Shown: positions 33,002 to 45,379, numbered from the stretch's first letter. The stretch is DNA of 64,000 nucleotides from Astrothelium macrocarpum (GCA_021030915.1 JAGEMR010000057.1:62001-126000), one strand, 5' to 3'. Numbers and translations: made by a program. The notes: generated by a model not told the origin, from the sequence alone.

Positions 33002-33241
33002 TCAATGGTTGAGGATTGAAGGTGGCTGAAATTTCGTGTGAGAGATGGGTCGTTCCCCGAGGATGCGCTTCGGGCAATGCTCGCAGACATCGTGGTCGCA
33101 GTATCGACACTTTGGACAGACAGAGAGCAAAAAGCGTCCTGCACCGCAATCACAGCAAGACCAGATGCCGTACTTGACTTTGGGCGGTGATGTCGCTAAA
33201 TATAGACGAGCTATCCTAGTGATGGCTTTTTTGGGCTCCAT
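33002..33241 (-). CDS. Small cysteine-rich, zinc-ribbon-like protein (79 aa)
   Basis: ATG at 33241 to a stop at 33002. The central part (about residues 26-57) carries YGIWSCCDCGAG, then CPKCRYCDHDVCEHCP: a regular series of CxxC pairs with a His, as in small zinc-binding folds. Fungal genomes contain many short proteins with a 'W.CC.CG.G' motif followed by such a series, with no known role. A possible 5' exon upstream on the same strand (to about 33594) reads in a different frame and was not joined. Confidence 0.45.
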   Translation of the reverse strand: MEPKKAITRIARLYLATSPPKVKYGIWSCCDCGAGRFLLSVCPKCRYCDHDVCEHCPKRILGERPISHTKFQPPSILNH

Positions 33242-34912
33242 CGTGAATATAACAGTATTCGGCTGGGATATTGTAGTGCTGATCCGACATGAAAGACCAA
33301 GCGACAGCAGAGGACTGCTTGCAACTTTACAGATAGAACCCGTAAGGTAGATGTCGGCCCAAAGCTTCTGTACAAAAAAGGTGTAGGGGAAATTAAAGAC
33401 AGAAGGGAATTCAAAGGCTGAAGGAAATTCAAAGACTGAAGAGAAATTTGAGCGTTTTTGGGTTCAGAAATAGGGAGCCGACGCCGCTTCCAATAAACGA
33501 CTGTCGTTAGCGTCGAATCCACGCTGGTCAGCATAATGGTTGAGCCTGCGTGGCCCATGTCACCAGTGAAACCTTCTGATTCTTTGGAGTTCAACTGTTC
33601 GAAAACTCTCCTCTTAGTCCGGATCGTTCAAAACTTCTGGTCACTGTCCTGGTAAGCCATATGTCTTCGATTTTGCATTTGAGTACTCTGCTTATTCATT
33701 AATCGTATGCGAGCAACATTTCGTCAAGTTTCAGAACCGCTAATTCCAAAATGGAGACATACACAGGACATGGTGCTCTATTGCTTTGTTTCTTCATCAA
33801 GTTTATGAGTGTTGTATTTTATCTGTTTCGTCTATTACGCAGTCGCCCAAAGTCTGCTTAATAGCAAATTACTTCATTGTCAGTGCTGTCGAAACAAAAA
33901 TGTAAATGACGACAACTGGGATAGTGGTGTAAGACACAATGTTAGGTCACGCCTCGTGTAGGCTGTGCCAGTGGATTCCAATTAGCTGTGGCCATTATGG
34001 TCAAGAGATCGATTCTAGACGTAACCCGAGGGACCCGCTTACACGGCTTTAGAAAAATCAGATCATTATTGGCGAGGGTGCTTGTGCATTCAGTGAATCA
34101 TCCAAGGAACAAGGCCATTAGTAACATACGTATCGTTGACATTCTCGACAGCGACGTGAATTGCGATGCAATGGATGATGACACCACGCCCTGGTTTTGC
34201 ACCAGCCTGGACCGTGGACAGTACTGGTTCAACAGTCACCGTATAGAAGTGGATTTTGATCGGAAGGCCAGAGCCGTTGGCAGGAAGAATTTAGGCGAGC
34301 AGAATTCAGGGACGTACTATCGAATCACATTATCGAGCCTTAGTAGCGATGCTGCCGTTGGTAGAAGCCAACCATATGAAAGTATCCAAGAAAACCGTAC
34401 CGCATACGTGAAGACATGAAGGGATCTCACATCACATTGAAACAAGAAGAACTTACGGTATGTCTCCGCTGTCCGATAAGGTGTACGAGCCTGCCAATCT
34501 TCACCTTCTCAAGCCGAAATTATACTCCCCAGGATACCCTTAACAGCTTATCTTTGGAAAGGCGGAGTAAGGGACATGCAAATTATGGCCACTTGAAGAG
34601 AGCGGCCATCAGCGTTACATGCGCTGCAGCACTCGGACGTGTCTGGATTTACAAAGCCGTGACTAAGTAGAACTCAGAACATGAGAACACCGAAGAGAGG
34701 CCCAGGACCGACTCCTGAAAGGCGAAGCCGAGAACGTTCATCGCAACCCAGCATTGAATACTTATAGCACTCCGTTCTCTGGTTGTTTTCGAGTCTGTCA
34801 ATAGAAAGATGTTTATCATACTGTTGAACTCGATCTAAACCCAGTACGTGCGGATATATCATGCAACATCCTGGACCATACAAACATGTGCTTGCCCAGC
34901 ACATGACTGCAC
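33242..34912. other. 1.7 kb intergenic region
   Basis: It contains an open frame at 33988-34419 (+) and shorter ones on both strands without motif support. Two imperfect 18-19 bp tandem copies of AAATTCAAAGRCTGAAG lie near 33406-33440. Confidence 0.4.
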
Positions 34913-37070
34913 CTAAGGGTCGTCCCCTACTAATCGCATAGACTGCTCTTGTGTATCTGTTTCGCGTGTCAAATCGATAGACGTTCGTCTCATCCAGTCT
35001 TGGTTGTTATTTTCAAGATCAGAAGAATCAGTAGAAAGCCGCGCATCCATTGGGGCTTTATTGTGCGGCGTGAACGATGATGTTGCAGCGGATAACTCTA
35101 AAAGTGAATCACTGCCGACTTTCAGGCCTTTACCATCGAGCAGACGGGCATATGTATTTTTTGCTTTATCCTCCATGGCGTGAATGGTGAACATGTCCTT
35201 GAACTGATCACGGGCTTCTGACCCATGGGCAAGAACTGCAAGTGAAGACGATTTCCAAGCTCCAATCTGCGCTTTGTGGGAATAGTACGCTCCCACCATG
35301 AGAAATAGATAGCTTGCAACGACGAGTGTGATTGGTAAGCTGATCCACGGCCACTGGATAGAATAGTGAGTTATGAGGACCCCACCCTGGCCTGCAACAA
35401 TAGATGGGCTATTATCAACCGGATCGGCTCCGGCTCGAATGGCGTTAGTCATGCTCCAAGCAATATCATCAAACGTATCTGTGAGGCTGGAACTTTGATA
35501 GAACACCTGCATAGCATCCGGCATGAACTGAGTTACAGCACTTGAGGTGGAACCCGGCGGTCCTGCACTGGATTCGGGAATTAAAGATATGCCATTCAAA
35601 TGTGCGTCGGCGGAGAGCGAAAACCTTTCAGGGTTATCGAAAATAAAAATCGACTGGAAAAAATTGTAGATGCCATCCACACTGGTTTGTGAAACATTGA
35701 AACCATCTCCTAACATCAGATCTGTCCTATTCAGAGAAGACTCCTGTGGGTCAAAAATCAAGGGATCGTGGGAAGACCAACGAGCAGCGTTTGCAGGCTG
35801 CCATGATGCATCGGATCTCTTAGCTGAAGACAATTCCGTTGCATACTCAACAATCGATCCATTGACTACTTCGGATGTGTATTCATTAACACAGTAGTAC
35901 AAAGCGCATTCAGTGGCTTCGACAAAGGCATTCGGCCAGTTCCCGCTGCTGGTGACATTGAGGAAGGAGATAGACCACAGTAGCCCTGAAATCGATTTAA
36001 AAGAGATTGAGTCCGAAGGCGAACTAGTGGACCATGCTGTCATCAATGCATCGGGAGGATAGGCGTCGACGTTATCGATCCAAAGGCCATTTGGAAGAGA
36101 AAAGTTCATAATCTCCGGCGCTCCCATTGCCGTAGTCCCTGTGGAACTAATTATCAGGGGATCCTGTTCCCATGGAGGATTTTCCTTCAATTGATTTCTT
36201 AGATCTTCACACTTGCTGCAAATGGCTAAAGATTGGAACACATCCCAGGTACAATTCCCAGAGGGACAGTCAAAATCTAATTGTTGTCTCACTGATTTTT
36301 GGGAATTTGAAAGGCCAAAAAGAATTGCCGACTGCATGGCATAGTCGCTCGATGCATAAGCTGTTTGGCAATTAACGTAGTCTTTGATTTGCGTAGCGTT
36401 CATTGCTGCGATGCTTGTGGAGCCAAAACTACTAGAATCTGGGCTTCTCTCAGCACATACTCATGCCTAGTGGTTGTTGCTTACCGACCACAATCCAGAG
36501 CTTCTATGGAATATTGGAAACCTTTGGAATAACGGGTTGCCATGGGTAACGTTACACTGCTATCGTTCCGGTACACAACTCGCTGCTGAAGTTGTACGAG
36601 CTGTTGCACAAATGGGTCTATCGCGACGGCAAGGACAATGATTGCACTGCCCAAAGCCAGAGAGAAGCTTTCTAATTTAGTCAGTGAGAGCTGAAGAGGG
36701 AGCATCTTCTGCCTTACCCTCCTGTTTGCCTGCTCAGAGCCTGAGCACATCCCAGCGGGCCGCGACTTGCTTTGTCAATGCGATCGAACTCAATCATACG
36801 GTACTGCATCCTGGAGAATATAAGCCATTTCCACTGGCTGATCACTTGGGTTACTGGAAAGATGAGCCAGCTTTTGCTAGCAGTCGATAAGATGGAGACA
36901 TATGTGTTCAAAGTGATGCCATGCCAATCAAAAACAGGACTGTCATCATAACGGGCCAAAAGGACGATCATGATCCCTAGACAAGACAGACTCCCAGATA
37001 ATGATAGAAACTCGAGAACCCAAGTATCGTCGATCGAGCATGCCAATTTCCGTAAGCTTCGCATCTTCAT
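34913..37070 (-). CDS. DUF3176 family membrane protein (about 678 aa, three exons)
   Basis: Fungal-specific multi-pass membrane protein of unknown function. Coding order: 36718-37070, 36485-36667, 34913-36413; both introns (50 and 71 nt) restore the frame. The N-terminal region holds three membrane segments, in LSLSGSLSCLGIMIVLLARY, ITLNTYVSILSTASKSWLIFPV and FSLALGSAIIVLAVAIDPF. The family signature VISQWKWLIFS...RIDKASRGPLG lies between the second and third segments. A large, Cys- and Asn-glycosylation-rich extracytoplasmic region follows (DFDCPSGNCTWD). A last membrane helix (ISLPITLVVASYLFLMVGAYY) and a cytoplasmic tail close the protein. The frame is open upstream of 37070 to 37121 without an ATG, so an additional 5' exon is possible. 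Confidence 0.85.
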
Positions 37071-39053
37071 AGATCGGCCTGATTCAGTGCAGTTCAGTCG
37101 ATTGTTATCCTTGTCGTGCAATGAAAGCGGGGAAAGCTTTTCATATACGCCATTGCAAGTCCAGCCCTTTTCTGATTTTGGCTACAGTGAGCCTCATTAC
37201 TTAGCGCGTTGGCATGCCTGCCGCTTTATGAGCTTTCACCTCATAAAGTCATAAGCTATGACCGCAATTTTGGCTCCCAGCCTATCGAAAGTCTCATGAG
37301 AAGCGGCGAAACCAGTCTTATCAGGTGTTGCTTTGGCCATGAAAAGCTTGACCACAAGAATTCGTCCCGATATCTCCTGGGATCGATGGAGCTCTTATTT
37401 GTGCCGAGCACAATATCTGAGAAGAGTCCAAATAGATAAGTCAATACGGATACATGTATCCATACAATCTATTTCATCTCGATCTCCGCAATTCGCAAGC
37501 CGGGCATATCAAAGACGAGATTTGACGGCGCATCCAACGAATCAGAGCCTCGAGCCAAATATTGACGTCGGCGGCTTTCCTTAGAGGTGATCTAATTCGG
37601 TCGAAGATATGAGGTAAAGCCTCAGCCTAGGTACTCAAGGTAAACCTCAGCCTGATAAAGGCAAACTTCAGCTCAATGGCCAGCGCGAATTCTTGAGCCC
37701 AATCATTTTCCTGCAATCAAATGCGCATGCAGCATTAGTATTCCATTACTCACCGACTACATAAATAGTCAAAAAAAGAAAACGCCGTGGGGGCCACCAG
37801 TGAAATGGACTCTTGCAGCGATACCCTCTATGAATAGGTCAAATTGGAAGCCATTGGGTGAAAATCGAGCGCAGGACGGGATAAGTGCGGTGGCGATGAA
37901 ACACAACACAGGGTTGCTAATTTTGCGCAGACAATCCTGGGCGACGGCCTCATATTTGACGGTAAGGTCGCTATGACGTCTCCGAGATGACATTCCTACT
38001 TATTCAGATCCTTTTTCCCGTCCAGAGTATGTTTTGTTTACAATGCGACTGTTCCTAGCTGTTTAGGCTTTGTATTACCTACTCTCATAGCAGAGCACAC
38101 GTGTTAAGTGCCTGTATTGGTACAATGCGAACCGTTCGGCCCTGGTATATTGCAGAAGCTGCAATAGTCACAATGTAGGTTCGATGCCCATATCAACGTC
38201 AAAGTCTTTCTCATATGACACGAGAATTGTTTGGAGACGTATGCGAAGGCTAGAGACAAAGACTGCCTCTTTATAACCAACGAAGAAGCACATCTGTTGT
38301 TCGTGGAACCTATCGGACGACGGAGTCAGGTGGCGTTAGCTGAAGTTGCGACTGTTCGAAACGCCATTGCGCACTGTCCGTGTTACGTGAGAACCCACAG
38401 ACAACCGCCGTGCACAACAGGCTCGCGAACATAGTGAGAGCACGAAGATCTTGTAATATGCACGTGAAAATATAAGTGAGATGACGAGGATGGTCATGAG
38501 TCTGAGGTATTGCAGTCTAGCGTGAAGATTTTGTGAGCCGGCTCGGCTGTGGCTTGGCACTCGGGTGGCTGAGCGAGCCGACCGAGCTAGGGCTTGAGCG
38601 CATCTACCTAGAATGCTCAGGTCATAACCAGCATTGAAGCAGTTGAAGACATAATGAATTCGCCTTGTTCTACTCTAAAGGAGCCTTACGACGTCATTGT
38701 ACGATCTCCGGATAGGTGGTACAATGGTGTTTCGTCGTCCTCGGATCTCTTACGCCGGACGTACGGCCATCAGCCCACCGTCCAGGCCTCAAAAGTCTTC
38801 CGGACATCTCTAAAAGGGATTTCGAGACCTTTATCTCTTTATTTTGTCTAGCTATAACTTGATCTTCAGCATCCATACGCCCGTTGAAAACTTATCATAG
38901 TATTACAGCGCTATTTAGATGGTGGGTCTAGGCCCTTCAGACTTCGATTGGAATTTACTCATTTAAAACTTTGTTACATGATCCTTGCTTCCACATTACG
39001 AGTAAGACATTTAAGTTTCCGCACAACATTATAGCGAGCTTTTCGTCGTAAAA
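37071..39053. other. 2 kb intergenic region
   Basis: No supported gene. It separates the DUF3176 gene (minus) from the secreted-protein gene (plus) and contains the three-copy repeat at 37612-37679. Confidence 0.45.
37612..37679. repeat. Three imperfect tandem copies of about 22-26 bp
   Basis: AGGTAAAGCCTCAGCCT, AGGTAAACCTCAGCCT and AGGCAAACTTCAGCTC begin the three successive units (37612, 37638, 37659). Most differences are C/T, as expected of decaying tandem DNA. Confidence 0.55.
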
Positions 39054-39750
39054 ATGAGATTCCTAACTGTTGGTGTTGCGTTCCTCTTTTTGCTTGCTCA
39101 TCCGTTGAGCGGTCTTTCCACAAAAAAAGGAACCGTTCGCAGGGACCGTGTCTCGTTTTCTATGTGATTTCAACCCTGAAGAGACTAATAACAAATCTTA
39201 CTAAAAGATGCTTAGTGGTAAAGTCGTTTCCCCGTATAAAGAAAGCCGCTCCAGTTCCACGAAACGCTGGCAAGCGCCAACGTCAATTCGTTCGCCCTCA
39301 GAGTCACGCAATGTATCAGCACCTCCAGAGCCGTCCGATGAAGGCGTCCCTTCAGAGCCGTCGTATCACAGCACATCTTCAGGGACGTCTAACCACAGCA
39401 TGCCGCGACTCTGGCATAATGCCATAAATCAGTGCCCGAAGCAGTGCAGGGGCGCCATACCTGGAAATGCCACCCTTTTCATGGGATCGACGTGCATTGA
39501 CGATCATGATGGGCCTGAAGAACTGTGGGAGCTCACATGTGGTTTATTTCGTAATGAAGAGGAGTTTTATGGTCTTACTGGAGACGAGTTTCAAAGACGT
39601 ATATTCACGTGCAGAGGCCAATGCGATGCCACGCAAACTTGCATCTTCATAGACCGGATGGGTATCGTCGATATTGAAGAAGCACGGTGTTATGACAACT
39701 CCGATCTGGGTGAACTTCCGCTTGACGGGTCATCGAACGAGGGAGACTAA
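39054..39750 (+). CDS. Putative secreted cysteine-containing protein (about 212 aa, two exons), effector candidate
   Basis: Exon 1 (39054-39149) encodes a clear signal peptide, MRFLTVGVAFLFLLAHPLSG, followed by a dibasic stretch (KKGTVRRDR). Without splicing it stops after six more codons. A 58-nt GT-AG intron (39150-39207) with an ACTAATA-like branch site leads in phase to exon 2 (39208-39750). Other donors at 39134 (phase 0) or 39164 (phase 2) would also give open joins. The mature part has a Ser/Pro-rich linker, then a C-terminal region with eight cysteines (QCPKQC, STC, LTC, FTCRGQC, TC, RC). It is acidic and ends in EGD. No family recognised. Signal peptide, even cysteine number and location in a gene-poor area fit small secreted effectors or wall proteins. 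Confidence 0.6.
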
Positions 39751-42700
39751 TTACAGGAAGATTTGAGGCCCCAGGAAGGACACGTACAATTCGTCCCATC
39801 CAGAGTAGCTTTCTGAATCCCTGAAGCACGGCCGAATTCTGTAATTTTTCTCCCCGGGATCCAAAAGAACCGCTGTAGTTGAATTGTAGCAATGCCATCT
39901 GAGGACCAGCATCAAACCATTCGCTAACCCGAAATCAGTGCGCACATCTCAGACTCATTGGTATGCTACATCATACTCTTCACGTCGTGGAGCTTCTCCC
40001 CAGCCCTAAAGCTGTGATTGAGTCAAGAAAGCATGCAAAGGAACAACAGCTTTCCATATTCTAAACGGAATGTAATACTTTGGTAAAAGTAACACTTGCT
40101 CAGCAAAGGTTTCGGTCCAGCATCCCTAGAAGGGCCTGTTGCACTTTAAGACTCTTCTTGAGTACGATTTGCTATCAATACTGCTTCTCGAATAGAATTT
40201 CTTGTTTCCAAGTCTCTTTGTGTCGCAGCCTTCACTAACCCAACATTACGCAAATTTTGCTAGCACCACAAATTCAACACCACATTACTAACGGGCGATA
40301 CGCTGGTCTGCTCCATGTATATTGCAATAATCGGTAAATTTATAGTCGCCAAGGTCGGGATTGCCATAGATAATAGTAAAGCCGCCAAATTTATGATGCC
40401 AATATTCCAACGTGGCGAGTTTCGCGGTGTATAGAAAGCCGAATCAAATTCTAAAGCAATGAACAGGGAGATGATGGAAAGCTCAAGCAACGTACTCGGC
40501 GTTGTGGGAGTTGCAGCAATCGCGAGAGAACGGATCATATCGTCTATATCGGCCCAATGTCGACGGGGTACGCTCTCCGATTGATACTCGGCGACACTGA
40601 TGTTGTTGAATCACTCGCAGACATTGTCCGATCTGTAAAAATTGCTCAGGATCTACTGAACGTAGAAATAAAAGCGTGTTGATGGTAGCTCATTGACAAA
40701 ACCAGTGTAGGCAAACCTCGTGGCTATCTAGTGAATATTGCTTGAATCGGGAGGGTTGGACATGGCCATGAGTGTTTGGCTGATAGTGGTGGCGTTTCAA
40801 AGTTATTTCTTAATCGACTTATGATCCAAATATACAAACATCAATTCGAACGAAAGAGCTCACCGAAACAGCTCCCAGAGCGAATATATTTGTAAGGTTC
40901 TTTCAAGCTCAATGCTTTTCTTGAATGTCCATCTTGAATACGTATTTTCATATGCAACACATGACTCCAATGGTATTAAAGACGTACAAGAGAACCAACG
41001 CTAGTGGATCAATAAAATCCTCCCGGAAAAGCAGAGGGTAATTCCTCGAAGTGGAAAGTGGGAAAAGGAATACGGCAGAGCCAGTCAACCATATACCAGA
41101 ACTTCTCCTAGGCATTGAGTGTATGAAAATTACCTGGGTAACACCGCGGATAGTATCTAGAGAGGTACGATAGCTGAAGCTGAACGGCACACTATATATG
41201 ATTGTGGCATCAGATCCAGCAAGGCTCGGCAATCAGACCACTGCTGAGCTGCTTCATACTGGTTCCCAGCTATACTTAGGACTGGCTTTGTGCAATTTGT
41301 TGGGCATTGCCACTTGCAGGAAACCGTTCATGCCAGAATCCAGTGGATTCTCGATTTTACAATTCTCGAAACATCAAGCAACAGGGTCATCAAGAGAGCA
41401 TGCAAGATAAGCGACAAGATCCCAACAAATATTGATGCCTTGCTGATTGTTGAAGACTAGCAAGCTCAATCGGTATCATGGCGCGAATGTGGAAGGTCTA
41501 GAGAAGACCATTCCCTAGGCACGTAAAGGGTGCGGCATTTGGAACCAAGACAAGATCGGATCTACTGCCGCGACTCCCGGATCTTTCAAGCGAAAGCAGC
41601 CTAAGCGGACATGCGCGGCAAAGCCTGAGGTTGACGTGGCCCGACAGACTTTCCCTTGGTGCTGTTGAACTTTGTGTACACAGACTCTCTATCTTTATCG
41701 CGGTCTGCAGAACCTGATACAGTACAGACACGCACAGCAACCAAAAGCGCAGAACGAACAAAAAGCCTTGGCTTGCTCCAGCATCGCCGACTTTCTCAAA
41801 GCGTAAACTTTAATGGAAGTAGAGGCCATCATACCCAGGTATTCGCACCTGCAAATCAGCTGCACAGGGAAGTGGATTCCGGCTAGTGTTGCCCTCGAAT
41901 TGCCTTCTTGTTTGGGCGAGAGACGGCGAAGTTAGTACCTCAGCTTTCTCAAGGTTTCTCTTTTCTTCTTCTTGCATTTCTCAGTATGCTGCCAAGCTGA
42001 CATTGCGCCGATCGCTGTGTGGAAAGAGGCCACTGTGCTGAACTTAGTCGAGATACATAGCCTACACACACCAACTTCAGGGACGGAGACTGTTGTCCTA
42101 GAATACAAGTTCAAGTACATTAAAGCGACAGAATTCGCTTGGTCTGTGTATCAGTAAGCGACTGTGTGCGATCTTTGCTGATTCGGGCGCTTTCGAGGTG
42201 ATGGAAAGCATCTGTGGCGTGTTGAAAATTGTGATGGTGTTCTCCGATTGCCATAGCTCGATAATAGATATCACGCTACCGACTGTCCTGTTGCAAAGCT
42301 CCACAGGAAGGATGTCATTTCCATCGATCATGCATAAGGGCTAAGTTCCTGGAACTCGGATATGATTGCAACGCGTGTACTTCGTTTCGAGATTGTATAG
42401 CCTGCGATAAGGAGCTCCAATGATCTCTTGACCCTGAAGATAGGTATTGGAGGGGACTTGTAGCAGAAGCAATACAAGGCGCGAAAAGTGGTGCTCCACA
42501 TTGCGCCATCAGGGCATTCGCTTTTTGGTTTGATAGGAAAGGGAAAAGCCCGCTCGGGAACTGCTTAAGTCTGACACGCCTTACTCAAGCCGGTTCAGGC
42601 TCTACTTGGGTTAGTTCAGGTGTGGCTGTTGTGGCATAAGGCTATAGCGCCACCATCACCTCAGCTTTGGCTCGCTTACTCATCGCTTAGTCCCGAGAGC

Positions 42701-45379
42701 GGAACGGAAAATAGACGCAATTATCTGTTGGTCGTAATTGGGGATCGACCAGCGGAAACATCACAGTTTTCTCCTCAAGGCACAAGTCTTTTTTCCACAC
42801 TGTCATGACTTATCGCATACCTTCGACTTTTGTGGGAATGAGTTAACCAATGCTATGAATTCTTTCCGTACGCTCTATTTCGCTCGTTGAGGAGACGATT
42901 ATCTACCGTCCGATTCAAATTGGGAAATGGATAAATGAGCATACGCTGTGATCGTTGGACGGTGAAAAAACTTCTTTACGAATAGTCACGACATTTCCAA
43001 GTACCGGAAGCATCATCATTCAAAGTAGGATATGCTGACCGTTGAGTTTCATGATGACTGGTCCTTCCTTTCAGCCATTGCCTGCTACTACATATTAGGC
43101 TAAGAGCTCCAGTCTGGGAACCGATGTGATGGAGTTAGGCTTCCTGCATCTCTCCTCATGAGAAGCGCATTGTAATAGTAGACTGATTCGTTACTGCCTA
43201 GCTTTCAGGCGCCATCAGCATGACCCTGGTCATGGTGCGTAAAAATGTACATTAGCTGTTGACAGGATCGTTCTCAACATGTCGTGGCTTTAGGCAAGTT
43301 GGTGAAGTCATAAGAAGGCAACTCGGGAGATCTTGGAAAAGACGGTATTTGAGCTTTGATAGCTTGTGTAGCTGAGAATGAATGACAGAGTATCGCGCTA
43401 CGGCAACAGAAGCATCATTGATGGAAAAAGCGGAAGCCAAGCTTAGTGATCTCTTGGGGAACCGGGAAATGAGAATTATTTGCTTCTTTTGAGTCACGGC
43501 TTGATCGCGAATTTTTCTTTTGTACGAGATCCAGTTTTCGTCGGTTGTTTGCGTCCTTTTGGATAGAAACTGATATCCGGAAAGCGGTTGCCGTAGACGT
43601 GTAATCTGCTGTGGTGTTATGGAATCTTATTAGACATGAGTGTGTTGAATGCATGTAGTCGCCGAACCTGGTATCAGCTGCGTTACGTACAAGGTACACG
43701 TCTAGTGTCAAGGAAGGATTCTGGAGCTGAAAGGGAACACGAAGATCGCGGGCGTTCCAGTGGTTTAGATCAAAGCTGAAGGATTAGCCAGGGGAAAAGT
43801 AGCATGACTTCTGCATTTGATCAGAGGTACCGGCTCAGACTCTGCACCGGAAGCCCGGCCAACGTCACTAGGCTCGACTGATCTCGATGATGTCCTGGAT
43901 GGAAATGGTGAAAGGCATGCTGGTAAAGGCTGATGTTTTTGCATCAAAGCTAGTGCAGACGTGGTGGCCGGCAGCTGATTTACTTGGAAACCAATGACAA
44001 GGCTCGTCAACGATTACTAAGGGTGAAGGGCTGGCCTAAGTTGCCTTGTTCTAAATCCAACTTGCATGTTCGTCTGCACCTGATTCCTGAGAAGGTGAGG
44101 CTCCACTTGGACGCTCATGTCCCACCATCCATAAGGTGATATGGTTTCGGCACTTTTATAGAGGCCGGTAATTGGATTTGTTCGTCAGACAATCCCACGG
44201 GCGATCTCGGAGGCCATCCCGCATCCGCGCTTTGACATCCAGGGCATTATTCGAACGAGAGGCATGATGTGGTCAACCACATCCAAGATTACCGAACGGC
44301 AACGGCTGGTCCGGGGGAGATTCTGGAGCTGAAATTGCGCATCATGCAAGAATCGGCCTCTGTTGACCCGGGTTTTGTTTTTGGGTTAAAGATTTTTCGT
44401 CTGCTAGCACGCGCCACGAGGGACGGTTTGGTCACGATGCCGATCAAGAACGTTCGTCGACGCAGTACCTGTCACGGCATGGACCGCGGCCCCAAACCCA
44501 AATGGGCGTCTGGGAGGTCGCAAAGGGAAGCAGTGCCGCTGGGAAGGTCGGTAGCGACCGGAAGGGGAATCTCATTTGGGAGTGGAGGCTTCGAGGGTGG
44601 GAGGAATGGGGGCAGGATGGTGGATGGCTTGTCACCCTGTCACGCTGTCTTGCCACACCCCACGCCGTGGTGTCGTCTCGATTTTCACGCACTCCGCCCG
44701 CCCGACTTCACAAGCAGCCGGGAGTTCGAGATCTCATTACTCCTTCCAAGCAAACACGCGTCGCAGCAGGGTCCGTCCTTATCGTGCCAGCAAGCCGGGC
44801 CCCCACACCGGCCTCAGGCAGGGAGCGAATAGCGGGGGTGCACGACAAATCAGGAGGGCCGATGAGTGGGCATGGTCGCCGACACTGCTGCCAGGGCTGC
44901 ATGCGATCCACTCCCGCGCGGGAGCTAGCGTCACTATCCCGCGCGATGACAATGGCGTCGAGCTGTAGTCCTGAAGCCTGAAGAGCGCTGGTGAGGCCAT
45001 TGTGGCCGGCAAAAGCATGGTGAGAGGGTGAGAGGGTGAGACCTGCTTCATCCAGCATGCCTGTCCACTCTGCCGGGACCCTGTTGCGATACCCATCATT
45101 AGCCCCATCGCGTCTTGCACTTTTCTTTTCTCCCCTCCTCGCCTTTTCATCTCGTCTGCTTATTGCTTCTCTGTCTGCGTTGTACCACCAACAACGACCT
45201 GCGTGGCCTCGCAGAAACCCTGATCTTATTTGTCTTTGGTATCGTATTGTGCAAGCTGCATTTGTCGCTCCAATTTTTTATCAGTCTTGGGGCGCGCTGG
45301 TCCACCCCTTCAATGTACACACTGGCGCTTCAGCAACAATCCTTTGACGGGACTCGAGTCTCCTTGAAGTTTATCGTCG
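39751..45379. other. 5.6 kb gene-poor stretch
   Basis: Apart from the candidate membrane-protein gene at 40257-41470, only short frames without motifs are seen (for example 41972-42331 and 43252-43711). 44400-44950 is noticeably GC-rich and holds overlapping frames on both strands, none convincing. The last 300 bp are C/T-rich and probably form the promoter and leader of the gene at 45380. Confidence 0.4.
40257..41470 (-). pseudogene. Possible multi-exon membrane-protein gene or relic, structure unresolved
   Basis: On the minus strand, hydrophobic protein-like pieces follow each other in several frames. They are SIFVGILSLILHALLMTLLL (about 41432-41373), a piece with GNQYEAAQQWSDCRALLDLM (about 41255-41196) and DPLALVLLYVFNTIGV (about 41010-40963). 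The last runs from VAEYQSESVPRRHWADIDDM through TLLELSIISLFIALEF and IGIINLAALLLSMAIPTL to a stop at 40257. Some joins with GT-AG introns work (for example donor near 41365 with acceptor near 41308), but I could not connect all pieces. Either an intron-rich gene for a multi-pass membrane protein or a decayed copy. Family unknown. Confidence 0.35.

Noticed and set aside
33988..34419. 143-residue open frame on the plus strand
   Set aside because: No recognisable motif, no C/T-rich leader, and the opposite strand is equally protein-like in parts; not enough support for a gene.
37071..37121. Upstream extension of the DUF3176 protein
   Set aside because: Open but starts with TTG; the ATG at 37070 was chosen, while an extra 5' exon remains possible.
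38170..38186. tRNA B-box-like GGTTCGATGCC
   Set aside because: The flanking bases do not form a T-stem and no A-box, anticodon arm or acceptor stem could be fitted.
41972..42331. Short open frames on both strands (61 aa plus, 77 aa minus)
   Set aside because: They overlap at 42098-42157, neither has a recognised family, and neither is better supported than the other.
44269..44981. Several overlapping open frames on both strands
   Set aside because: They lie in a GC-rich block where stops are rare in all frames; the translations are low-complexity and mutually overlapping.
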